From contig NZ_CP076458.1 of assembly GCF_018866245.1 (NCBI RefSeq), forward strand, positions 1,674,001 through 1,738,000: 64,000 bases of DNA, given 5' to 3'. Each line of letters opens with the position of its first letter. Position 1 is the stretch's first letter. The DNA is from Novisyntrophococcus fermenticellae (GTDB taxonomy: Bacteria; Bacillota; Clostridia; Lachnospirales; Lachnospiraceae). Positions 56,181-64,000 of the stretch are shown piece after piece. The notes beneath the pieces are model-generated. The model did no database searches and was not told the DNA's origin. It saw only the letters and a program-made list of their open reading frames with translations. The translations under genes and the position numbers were made by a program.

Positions 56181-57461
56181 ATGAAGATTACAAAACTTAT
56201 AAAGCCACTGCAGGGAGAGCTTTCAGTTCCCGGAGACAAATCGATTTCCCATCGTGCAATTATGCTGGGTGCCCTTTGCGAGGGGATTACCGAGGTCAGC
56301 CACTTTCTGGAAAGTGCAGACTGTCTTTCTACGATCTCCTGTTTTGAAAAAATGGGAATTCAGATTGAAAAGCAAAGGGACAGTGTGATAGTTCACGGAA
56401 AGGGACTGCGTGGACTGCAGGCACCCAAAACCGCATTAGACTGCGGAAACAGCGGTACAACCATGCGTCTGATTTCCGGAATTTTGTCCGGACAGGGTTT
56501 TTCCTGTGAACTGACAGGCGATGCTTCCATACAAAAACGCCCCATGAAACGGATTATATCTCCTCTGATTTCCATGGGTGCGAATATCCGGAGTTTGAAA
56601 ACCAATGACTGTGCACCGCTTCAGATTAATGGACAACAACTCCGGGGAATCCATTATGCATCTCCGATTGCCTCTGCCCAGGTAAAGTCCTGCGTGCTGC
56701 TGGCGGGATTGTATGCTGATACAAAAACCTCAGTGACCGAACCCTATTTGTCAAGGAACCATACGGAACTTATGCTTTCTTACTTTGGTGCTGACGTGGA
56801 ATCCCGTGGCACAACGGCATCCATTGTCCCAAATCCTGTCCTGAACGGACAAAAGATTACAGTTCCGGGTGACATTTCTTCGGCCGCCTATTTCATAGCA
56901 GCAGGCCTTATGATTCCGGGTTCTGAGATTTTATTGAGAGATGTGGGCATCAATCCTACCCGGGACGGCATCCTTCAAATATGTAAAGGCATGGGTGGGG
57001 ATATTACTTTATTGAATCTACATAAGCAGGGATTTGAGACTGTTGCAGATTTATTGGTCAAAGCCTCCAGTCTCCATGGAACTATAGTAGAAGGAGAAAT
57101 AATTCCCACTTTGATAGATGAAATACCAATTATTGCTGTTTTAGCTTCCTTTGCCCGGGGCACTACCGTCATACGCGATGCTGAGGAGCTGAAAGTAAAA
57201 GAATCCAATCGCCTGGATGTCATGGTACAGGAACTATCTGCAATGGGAGTTGATATCGAGGGAACCGAAGACGGTATGATTATCCGGGGAGGAAAGCCGC
57301 TTCATGGAGCAGTAATTGACAGCAGACTTGATCACCGTATCGCCATGTCCTTTGCCATCGCAGGACTTGCAGCAGAAGGTGAAACCACCATAGAGCACAG
57401 CGATTGTGTTGATATTTCCTATCCGGGCTTTTTTAAAGATCTGAATGCATTGCAGCACTAA
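56181..57461 (+). CDS. aroA: 3-phosphoshikimate 1-carboxyvinyltransferase (EPSP synthase)
   Basis: The 426-residue enzyme adds enolpyruvate to shikimate 3-phosphate. Motifs LSVPGDKSISHRAIMLGAL, DCGNSGTTMRLISG and DAEELKVKESNRL are present. It follows tyrA after 26 bases and ends at a strong bidirectional terminator. Other shikimate genes are not in the window. Confidence 0.96.
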   Translation: MKITKLIKPLQGELSVPGDKSISHRAIMLGALCEGITEVSHFLESADCLSTISCFEKMGIQIEKQRDSVIVHGKGLRGLQAPKTALDCGNSGTTMRLISGILSGQGFSCELTGDASIQKRPMKRIISPLISMGANIRSLKTNDCAPLQINGQQLRGIHYASPIASAQVKSCVLLAGLYADTKTSVTEPYLSRNHTELMLSYFGADVESRGTTASIVPNPVLNGQKITVPGDISSAAYFIAAGLMIPGSEILLRDVGINPTRDGILQICKGMGGDITLLNLHKQGFETVADLLVKASSLHGTIVEGEIIPTLIDEIPIIAVLASFARGTTVIRDAEELKVKESNRLDVMVQELSAMGVDIEGTEDGMIIRGGKPLHGAVIDSRLDHRIAMSFAIAGLAAEGETTIEHSDCVDISYPGFFKDLNALQH

Positions 57462-57486
57462 CAGATCCCAACATCATATATATGTG

Positions 57487-57535
57487 TTTAGAGAACGCTG
57501 TATCGGTACAATCAATCGGTACAGCGTTCTCTAAA
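57487..57535. terminator. bidirectional terminator between aroA and the PRTase-like gene
   Basis: TTTAGAGAACGCTGTA and TACAGCGTTCTCTAAA form a perfect 16-pair stem with a 17-base loop between two convergent genes. The A/T ends give a U-tract in either direction. Confidence 0.85.
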
Positions 57536-57540
57536 TATCA

Positions 57541-58182
57541 TCACAAGCGCGAATGCCCATATCCATTTATTAATGCGTCCAGTTTTACTTTGTTCCTGCA
57601 CAGTTCGCAGTCGCCCGGAGCATAGCTCTTGTATGCCGGTACATCCTCCTGTCGGAAGATAGTGTTAATTTCAATCCCGTTAAGTTCAGCTATGTTACTG
57701 AATATAGAAGATATTCCCGCAATCTTTCCGCCGTAGTAATGAACACTGTCAATGCAGTTACGCAATAGCTGGCCTGTTGACGCGGATGCCGTCAGAAGTA
57801 ATACATTCTTATGTTCTATCATACTTCTGCAGTTATCCCTGAAAATTACATGGCCGGAACCGATGAGTTCCGGAGCGGTAACATAGATGGTATTATGCCT
57901 GTTCATAGACATAATTCCCGTATGCATCAGCTCTTCCGCCAGATAGGCTCCGATAATCTGAGTTCCGTCCAGACAGACAATTGTATCCACAACTGTAGAA
58001 TGGCTGTAACGTTGTGATAATACATAAGCAGCAACACGCGCTTCTGATGCTCTGGATTTCATGGTTGTCATGTCAAAATAGTGAGAAATGTGAGAATTCG
58101 GTGTTGCAAAATGCCCCCTGTAAACCTTTAATTCAATACGCTTATCCTGTTTCGCTAAAATCTTCTCTACTCTGGATTCCAT
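57541..58182 (-). CDS. phosphoribosyltransferase-like protein (orotate PRTase-like), altered PRPP loop
   Basis: The 213-residue protein resembles type I phosphoribosyltransferases of the orotate group. It has IVCLDGTQIIGAYLAEEL and a PRPP-loop region VLLLTASASTGQLL. In active PRTases that loop is preceded by two acidic residues (VDDxxxTG); here they are Thr-Ala. The C-terminus carries CELCRNK, a possible metal site. The ATG at 58182 follows GGGGG. It may be a regulator or a nucleotide-binding protein rather than an enzyme. Confidence 0.7.
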   Translation of the reverse strand: MESRVEKILAKQDKRIELKVYRGHFATPNSHISHYFDMTTMKSRASEARVAAYVLSQRYSHSTVVDTIVCLDGTQIIGAYLAEELMHTGIMSMNRHNTIYVTAPELIGSGHVIFRDNCRSMIEHKNVLLLTASASTGQLLRNCIDSVHYYGGKIAGISSIFSNIAELNGIEINTIFRQEDVPAYKSYAPGDCELCRNKVKLDALINGYGHSRL

Positions 58183-58273
58183 ACGACACCCCCGTCTAAG
58201 ATATTTTATTGAATTTTCTCCTTCTAAATATTTTACCATTTGTCATAGTTAAAGTACAGACTCAGATTCGATA

Positions 58274-59299
58274 TTAAGCGATAAACATCGCATCCCCAAA
58301 AGAGAAAAACCGGTATCGTTCTTTTACAGCCTCTTCATATGCTCTCATGATATGCTCTTTTCCGGCCAGTGCCGAAACCAGCATCAACAGAGTGGATTCA
58401 GGCAGATGGAAGTTCGTAATTAATCCATCTATAATCTTAAATTCAAATCCCGGATAGATGAAGATATCGGTCCAGCCACTTCCGGCCTTTAATACACCAT
58501 CTTCGGAAGCTGCTGATTCCAGTGTACGGCAGCTGGTGGTTCCCACAGAAATCACCCGATGACCGGAGGCTTTCGTTTCATTGATCAGATTCGCCTGTTC
58601 CTCTTCCACCACATAGAACTCAGAATGCATGTGATGCTCTGTCACATCCTCTACCTTCACCGGACGGAAGGTTCCAAGTCCAACATGAAGTGTCACATGA
58701 GCAATTTTCACACCCATCTCTTCCACCTGCTGCAGCAGTTTTTCAGTAAAGTGCAGTCCCGCAGTCGGTGCAGCGGCAGATCCTTCATGCTTTGCATATA
58801 CTGTCTGATATCTGTTCTTATCCTTTAATTTGTGCGTAATATAAGGCGGAAGGGGCATCTCCCCCAACTGGTCTAATATTTCTTCAAAAATCCCCTCATA
58901 ATGAAACTGTATCAGGCGGTTCCCATCCTCCACGACCTCAAGGACTTCCCCTGTAAGAAGTCCTTCTCCAAAGGAAATGACAGTTCCCGGCTTACACTTT
59001 TTCCCAGGCTTTACGAGCGTCTCCCAGATATCATTCTCTTTTCTCTTCAGAAGTAAGATTTCAATAGCTGCATCCGTATCCAGTTTTCTTCCATATAGCC
59101 TGGCCGGAATCACTTTTGTATCATTAATTACCAGACAGTCACCCGGTTGCAGATAATCCAGAATTTCTCTGAAATGACGATGCTCCACCTCTCCGGTCAC
59201 CCGGTCCAGATGCAGCAGCCGTGAAGAACTTCTGTCGTCAAGAGGATCCTGGGCAATCAGCTCCTGGGGCAGATCATAATAAAAATCTGACGTTTTCAT
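58274..59299 (-). CDS. queA: tRNA preQ1(34) S-adenosylmethionine ribosyltransferase-isomerase
   Basis: The 341-residue enzyme adds the epoxycyclopentandiol ring from S-adenosylmethionine to preQ1 in tRNA, a late step to queuosine. It starts [20 protein letters not shown], and [15 protein letters not shown] and [17 protein letters not shown] motifs are clear. No tgt or queG lies nearby. It sits between the MFS transporter and the PRTase-like gene on the minus strand. Confidence 0.96.
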   Translation of the reverse strand: MKTSDFYYDLPQELIAQDPLDDRSSSRLLHLDRVTGEVEHRHFREILDYLQPGDCLVINDTKVIPARLYGRKLDTDAAIEILLLKRKENDIWETLVKPGKKCKPGTVISFGEGLLTGEVLEVVEDGNRLIQFHYEGIFEEILDQLGEMPLPPYITHKLKDKNRYQTVYAKHEGSAAAPTAGLHFTEKLLQQVEEMGVKIAHVTLHVGLGTFRPVKVEDVTEHHMHSEFYVVEEEQANLINETKASGHRVISVGTTSCRTLESAASEDGVLKAGSGWTDIFIYPGFEFKIIDGLITNFHLPESTLLMLVSALAGKEHIMRAYEEAVKERYRFFSFGDAMFIA

Positions 59300-59318
59300 C
59301 TAATATAAATCTCCTTTT

Positions 59319-60539
59319 TTATAGTTCCGGTACATTATTAAATTCCTCTGATACTGATCCTCTTGAAAATTTTATGCAGAGAACAATCCCCAGGATTAAC
59401 AGTGTCGGAAAGAGAATTGCAGACAGAAGTCCCGTCTTTAAATCTCCTCCGGCCTGTCCTGAGATAGTTCCTACAATCGTAGGCCCCAGGCTGCATCCCA
59501 AGTCACCGAACAACGCAAACATTGCGAACATGGCGGTACCCCCTTTCGGGCATGCTTCCGATGCGAGACTGAAGGTTCCCGGCCACATGATTCCGACAGA
59601 AAGTCCACACAGTGCACATCCCGCCAATGCAAGTAGCGGTATCGGTGAAAAACAGGCAATCAGATAGCTGATGATACAGAGAATCGCACTTCCCTTCATA
59701 AATGAAGTCAATTTCACTCTCTCACTATATTTGGCATAAAATACTCTGGATGTTCCCATTAAAACCGCAAAAAGACAGGGACCCGCCAGATCTCCGATTG
59801 TTTTGGAGACACCCAGCCCACTTTCGGCAAATGCCGATGCCCACTGGCTCATAGCCTGTTCTGAGGCACCTGCGCAGACCATCAGCATTGCAAAAATCCA
59901 AAATAACTTCATGCTGAATAACTGACGCAGGCTAAGGCCTTCTCCTTCTTCTACCAATGTGCGTATCGGTACTCTTGCAAATACAAAGGCATTAGCCAGC
60001 GGAATCACTGCCCAAAGTATAGATAGTATTTGCCAGTTGTCAATACCGAAAAGAGTAAAGAAAATGGTAGAAACCAGTATAACACCAACAGAGCCCCAGC
60101 AATAAAAAGAATGTAGCAGGCTCATCACCGCTGACTTTTTCTCCGTGGGGCAGGCTTCCACGATCGGGCTGATCAGTACTTCTATCATACCGCCGCCCAC
60201 CGCATAACAGCACACGGCCAGAATCAGACCTGACAGAGGATTTGGCAGCAATTCCGGAAGTATCCCAAGCCCCACCAGTCCTGCGGCACAAAACAGATGC
60301 GCCGCAACGACCGAAACCTGGTATCCGATTTTATCTACAAATTTTGCAGCCAGCATATCTACCACAAGCTGAACGACGAAGTTCAGAGAAACCAGCAGCG
60401 TAATCTGTGCAAGTGGTATGGAATACGTCCTTTGAAAAGTTAAAAATAATAGTGGTATAAAATTATTGACGATGGCCTGTGTGATATAACCCACATAGCA
60501 GGCCTTTATTGTATGATTGTAATTATCAGTGATTCCCAT
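59319..60539 (-). CDS. MFS transporter (sugar/FucP-YbjJ-like)
   Basis: The 406-residue protein has twelve likely membrane segments. The second half contains GLSVGIMWPGTFSLASEACPKGGTAMFA, a pattern seen in FucP/YbjJ-type carriers. No charged DRAGRR-type loop of drug exporters is evident. GGGGGG lies before the ATG. The substrate cannot be read from sequence; neighbours give no clue. Confidence 0.82.
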   Translation of the reverse strand: MGITDNYNHTIKACYVGYITQAIVNNFIPLLFLTFQRTYSIPLAQITLLVSLNFVVQLVVDMLAAKFVDKIGYQVSVVAAHLFCAAGLVGLGILPELLPNPLSGLILAVCCYAVGGGMIEVLISPIVEACPTEKKSAVMSLLHSFYCWGSVGVILVSTIFFTLFGIDNWQILSILWAVIPLANAFVFARVPIRTLVEEGEGLSLRQLFSMKLFWIFAMLMVCAGASEQAMSQWASAFAESGLGVSKTIGDLAGPCLFAVLMGTSRVFYAKYSERVKLTSFMKGSAILCIISYLIACFSPIPLLALAGCALCGLSVGIMWPGTFSLASEACPKGGTAMFAMFALFGDLGCSLGPTIVGTISGQAGGDLKTGLLSAILFPTLLILGIVLCIKFSRGSVSEEFNNVPEL

Positions 60540-60556
60540 ATCACCCCCCTTTCTTA

Positions 60557-61204
60557 TTATGCTTCTGCGGAATAAAAATCATTCCAGTCTTCTTTTCCAT
60601 AGTAAACCTTATCAGCTTCCACCAGATCAGCTTTCCCGGAGTATACATCTATTACGTTCACCGCACAATTCATAGGTACACTTCCTCTCCAGAAATCATC
60701 TTCGTTCGGCAGGGCACTATTCATCAATGCCCTGACGGTGCAGCCATGTGTCGCAATCAAAATTGTCTTGTCCTGATATTCTGAATTCTGAAGCAGGTCC
60801 TGATAAAATTCATCTGTTCTCCGGCAAAGCTTAAGGATCGTTTCCCCGCCTTCTCCGGGTACAAACTCCATAGGTCTCAGATAGAAATCATCAAAGTGGT
60901 CAGAGGGGATCTCAAAATTGTTCTTATGACAGCCCAGGCCTTCCCATGAGCCGAAAGAAAGCTCCATCAGACGGTCATCCGTCAGTAGGGGGACTTCCCT
61001 GTCTTTCAGAATGATTTCAGCGGTTTCAACCGCTCTTGATAAGGGGCTGGAGATACCCAGATCGAAGTCAATATTCTTCATAGCCTCAGCCGTGATTCCG
61101 GCCAGACGGATACCGTTCTTATTCAGTTCAATATCTGCCTGCCCCTGCAGCCGCCCTTCCACATTCCAATCTGTTTCTCCGTGTCTGATAATATATAACC
61201 TCAT
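60557..61204 (-). CDS. histidine phosphatase family protein
   Basis: The 215-residue protein has the phosphohistidine motif RHGETDWN at residues 7-14 and a second His in ATHGCTVRALM. It resembles cobalamin-5-phosphate or broad-range phosphoglycerate-mutase-like phosphatases (PhoE/GpmB). No cob genes are near, so a general phosphatase is the safer call. Confidence 0.9.
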   Translation of the reverse strand: MRLYIIRHGETDWNVEGRLQGQADIELNKNGIRLAGITAEAMKNIDFDLGISSPLSRAVETAEIILKDREVPLLTDDRLMELSFGSWEGLGCHKNNFEIPSDHFDDFYLRPMEFVPGEGGETILKLCRRTDEFYQDLLQNSEYQDKTILIATHGCTVRALMNSALPNEDDFWRGSVPMNCAVNVIDVYSGKADLVEADKVYYGKEDWNDFYSAEA

Positions 61205-61251
61205 TTTGTTCCTTTCTATTCCAACATCTTCCGTTCTGTCATTATCTGTAT

Positions 61252-63684
61252 CTATTGCCTTAACTCTATGCCGAGGTTCTCCAGTCCATGGATAATTTTT
61301 TTCATAACAGATGAAACCTCTGCTTCCTCCAATGTCTTTTCTTTTGAGCGGAATACAATGGAATAAGCCATGGACTTAAATCCGTCTTTAATCTGATGTC
61401 CTTCATAGATGTCAAACAGCTCAAATCCCTCCAAAATCTTTCCGCCGCGCTGTGATATTACATCTTCAATCTGTCCGGCAGCAACTGTCTTTGGCACTAC
61501 CATGCTGATATCCCGGGTGACAGCCGGAAATCTGGCAATTCCATCGTACTTATGGTCAAATGTTGCATATTCAAGTACGGCGTAAATGTCAATTACAGCC
61601 ACATACGCCCTGTCTCCGATTCCATAGTTGTCACATACTAAAGGATGCACCTCGCCTAAATATCCAACCAGAGTATCTTTGTAATAGATATTGGCCTGCC
61701 GCCCCGGATGCAGGAAACTTTTACCGGACTTCGGATCATACTTCGGACGGCTGTTCATCCCAACTCTTCCGAAGAATTCTTCTGCCACACCTTTCATGTC
61801 GAAGAAATCACCTTCTCCATACATTCCCAATGTAAACATCATCTTTTCGTCGGGCAGCTCCGTCAAAGGCAGACTCTTTGGAAGATAAATATTTCCAAGT
61901 TCATATAAGCGCACATTTTTATTCCGCCGGTTAAAATTTGTAGCCAGAGAAGTGAGCATACCATTCAGGGAAGTTGTTCTCATCACAGAGAAGTCTTCAC
62001 CTAACGGATTCATAATCGTAATTGCATTTCTTAAATCATCTTTTTCAGACAGAAGCAATTTGTCAAATATCTTTGGACTTTCAAAGGAGTAACTCATTCC
62101 CTGCGAAAATCCACAGTATTCTGCCACATCTCTTGCTTTTTCTTCAATTCTCAGTTTAAAGGGCAATTTCCCCGTAGTCGCCTGCCCGCTTGGCAGGGTA
62201 GTCGGAATATTATCATATCCAAAAAAGCGAGCTACCTCTTCAGCCAGGTCCGCAGTACGGAGGATATCTTGACGGAAGGTCGGGGCTATGATTTCATTGC
62301 TCTCCTCGTCATATTCCAGCTCTACCTTTGCAAGATAATCCAACATAGTCTGGTCATCCAGTTCTGTTCCGAGAAGATTATTAATGCGGTCCGGCTCAAA
62401 GTTTACGCGTACGGGTTCCTTCACCTGGCTGTATACATCTACAATACCACCAACGATTTCACCTGCTCCCAATTCTTCCATTAACTGGCAGGCGCGGTCA
62501 ATAGCTGCCTTCGCATTATTAGGATCCAGACCTTTCTCGAACTTTCCCGAAGCATCTGTACGAAGGCCTACACGTTTACTGGACAGACGGATGTTCGTTC
62601 CATCAAAGCAGGCAGCCTCAAACAATACAGTCTTAACATGATCTGTAATCATGGAGTTTTCTCCACCCATGATACCTGCAATTCCGACAGGCTTCTCCCC
62701 GTCACAAATCATCAGCACATGCTCATCCATCTGGCGTTCCTGACCATCCAAAGTAACAAACTTCTCATCTTTGCGGGCGCGTCTGACGATAATCTTGCCA
62801 CCTGCAATCGTATCCAGATCATAGGCATGCATTGGCTGGCCGTACTCTTCCATCACGTAATTTGTAATATCAACCAGGTTATTGATTGGACGGATTCCAT
62901 TGGCAGCCAGACATCTTTGCATCCACTTTGGGGATGGTCCTATTTTCACATTCTTTACCACACGGGCGGTGTAACGGGGACACAGTTCTTTGTCCTCTAC
63001 TTCAACCTGGATGTAGTTATGGGCATCTTCATCATTACCGGTGTTCTTTACTACCGGGGCTTTAAATTCCTTATTAAATGTTGCAGCTGCCTCCCTTGCG
63101 ATACCGATAACGCTATAGCAGTCCACACGATTTGAGGTGATTTCATATTCAAAAATCGTATCATCCAATCCTAAGGCGGCAACAGCATCTTCACCGGTTT
63201 TAACATCAGAGCCTTCGGGGAAGATATAGATTCCATTCTCAGGTGCTTCCGGGTACATATCACGGGTACTTCCCAGTTCCTCGATGGAACACATCATACC
63301 CTGGCTTGGAACTCCACGCAGTTTCCCTGCTTTAATTCTGATACCTCCATCCACGTTCTTACCGTCATGACCGCCTGCAACCTTTCCTCCATCCAGAACA
63401 ACCGCCACCTTCTGGCCGGAAGTGCCTGCTTTAACGTTTGGAGCACCGGTCACAATCTGCACGGTATTATCTCCGACATTCACCTGGCAGACTACCAGTT
63501 TATCCGCATCCGGATGCTTTTCCACACTTAAGATCTCGCCAATGACAATCTTCTCAAGATCTGCGTCCAGCTTTTCAAACCCCTCTACTTTTGTACCTGA
63601 TAATGTCATCGCATCTGTATATTCCTGTGCCGTCACATCTAAATCCGGCACATATCTCTTAATCCATGATAATGAAGTATTCAT
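61252..63684 (-). CDS. pheT: phenylalanine--tRNA ligase beta subunit
   Basis: The 810-residue subunit has an N-terminal tRNA-binding EMAP-like domain (about 40-150), the B3/B4 editing domain, B5 domain, catalytic-like core and C-terminal anticodon-binding FDX-ACB domain (YDGIARFPAVTRDISMVVP). It follows pheS by 70 bases. Length and order are normal. Confidence 0.97.
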   Translation of the reverse strand: MNTSLSWIKRYVPDLDVTAQEYTDAMTLSGTKVEGFEKLDADLEKIVIGEILSVEKHPDADKLVVCQVNVGDNTVQIVTGAPNVKAGTSGQKVAVVLDGGKVAGGHDGKNVDGGIRIKAGKLRGVPSQGMMCSIEELGSTRDMYPEAPENGIYIFPEGSDVKTGEDAVAALGLDDTIFEYEITSNRVDCYSVIGIAREAAATFNKEFKAPVVKNTGNDEDAHNYIQVEVEDKELCPRYTARVVKNVKIGPSPKWMQRCLAANGIRPINNLVDITNYVMEEYGQPMHAYDLDTIAGGKIIVRRARKDEKFVTLDGQERQMDEHVLMICDGEKPVGIAGIMGGENSMITDHVKTVLFEAACFDGTNIRLSSKRVGLRTDASGKFEKGLDPNNAKAAIDRACQLMEELGAGEIVGGIVDVYSQVKEPVRVNFEPDRINNLLGTELDDQTMLDYLAKVELEYDEESNEIIAPTFRQDILRTADLAEEVARFFGYDNIPTTLPSGQATTGKLPFKLRIEEKARDVAEYCGFSQGMSYSFESPKIFDKLLLSEKDDLRNAITIMNPLGEDFSVMRTTSLNGMLTSLATNFNRRNKNVRLYELGNIYLPKSLPLTELPDEKMMFTLGMYGEGDFFDMKGVAEEFFGRVGMNSRPKYDPKSGKSFLHPGRQANIYYKDTLVGYLGEVHPLVCDNYGIGDRAYVAVIDIYAVLEYATFDHKYDGIARFPAVTRDISMVVPKTVAAGQIEDVISQRGGKILEGFELFDIYEGHQIKDGFKSMAYSIVFRSKEKTLEEAEVSSVMKKIIHGLENLGIELRQ

Positions 63685-63754
63685 AATCGTCCTCCAAATT
63701 ATTTGTTCACACTTTTCCTGGGTAATCAGTTTATATTCGCATGGCTAGACAGTA

Positions 63755-64000
63755 TCAAAACTGTTTTAAAAACCTGTAGTCGTTTTCATATAGAAGCCGC
63801 ATATCGTCTATCTCGTATTTCAGCAGTGCAATTCGCTCAAGTCCTACTCCGAATGCAAATCCGGTGTACTCGTCAGGATCTATTCCGCACATCTCGAGTA
63901 CATGGGGGTGTACCATTCCACAGCCTAAGATTTCAATCCAGCCTGATCCCTTACAGAAGCGGCATCCTGTTCCGCCACATTTAAAGCAGCTCACATCCAC
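63755..64000 (-). CDS. pheS: phenylalanine--tRNA ligase alpha subunit, C-terminal part
   Basis: The gene is cut by the right edge; the last 81 residues are visible. They include [19 protein letters not shown], a four-cysteine motif common in Firmicutes PheS. Class II motif 3 ([15 protein letters not shown]) and the usual ending YRFLKQF follow. The catalytic subunit forms an alpha2-beta2 enzyme with PheT. Confidence 0.96.
   Translation of the reverse strand: MDVSCFKCGGTGCRFCKGSGWIEILGCGMVHPHVLEMCGIDPDEYTGFAFGVGLERIALLKYEIDDMRLLYENDYRFLKQF

Overview
The window is a gene-dense stretch of a low-to-moderate G+C Firmicutes chromosome, most likely a gut-type anaerobic clostridium of the Lachnospiraceae. 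The clues are NfnAB electron bifurcation, Re-type citrate synthase with NADP-isocitrate dehydrogenase, LL-diaminopimelate aminotransferase, the indirect Asn-tRNA route (small AspRS plus GatCAB), two T-box leaders, Rex, RemA, a SpoIIIE/FtsK translocase and candidate mother-cell sporulation promoters. I see no rRNA, tRNA, insertion sequence, prophage or CRISPR array. Family and genus are inferred from gene content only.

Layout. 1-9.1 kb (minus): rlmH (cut by the edge), a Dabb protein, nfnB-nfnA, a zinc-ribbon/TPR membrane protein, ftsK/spoIIIE, uppP, tepA, yebC. 9.1-13.9 kb: mazF overlapping nnr, then rex, and divergently a YdiF-type ABC-F gene broken by a one-base frameshift. 13.9-18.2 kb (minus): Re-citrate synthase, GntR regulator and icd form an operon with a perfect palindromic operator on its promoter; upstream lies an S8 peptidase. 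18.2-23.2 kb (minus): aspS-gatC-gatA-gatB behind a T-box leader that appears to read an Asn codon. 23.2-32.5 kb (minus): gltB-gltD-glnA-ANTAR regulator-dapL, an ammonium assimilation operon ending in lysine/cell-wall synthesis. 32.5-35.8 kb: divergent pyrG and purF.

35.8-37.5 kb is the least ordinary part: a small cysteine/glycine-rich protein with duplicated hydrophobic blocks behind a sigma-K-like promoter, a 48-residue charged ORF on the other strand, and a two-gene unit with an Asn-Met repeat protein behind a sigma-E-like promoter. 37.4-42.1 kb (minus): yicC-remA-gmk-rpoZ-rimO-pgsA-pncC. 42.2-48.9 kb: rqcH, a P-type ATPase and a membrane phosphoesterase (plus), facing a divergent MraY-like transferase (minus). 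48.9-53.9 kb (minus): leuS with a T-box leader, and an EF-G paralogue lacking the usual catalytic histidine and the NKxD motif. 54-57.5 kb (plus): aroF-tyrA-aroA. 57.5-64 kb (minus): pheS (cut by the edge), pheT, a histidine phosphatase, an MFS transporter, queA and a phosphoribosyltransferase-like protein.

Together the genes describe carbon flow through citrate to 2-oxoglutarate (Re-citrate synthase, Icd), nitrogen capture on that carbon (GltBD, GlnA), redox balance (NfnAB, Rex), use of amino acids in tRNA charging (AspRS/GatCAB, LeuRS, PheRS) and aromatic and nucleotide synthesis. No new defence or mobile system was found. The best leads are the 36 kb small-protein cluster, the altered EF-G paralogue, the Asn T-box on the amidotransferase operon and the GntR-controlled citrate operon.
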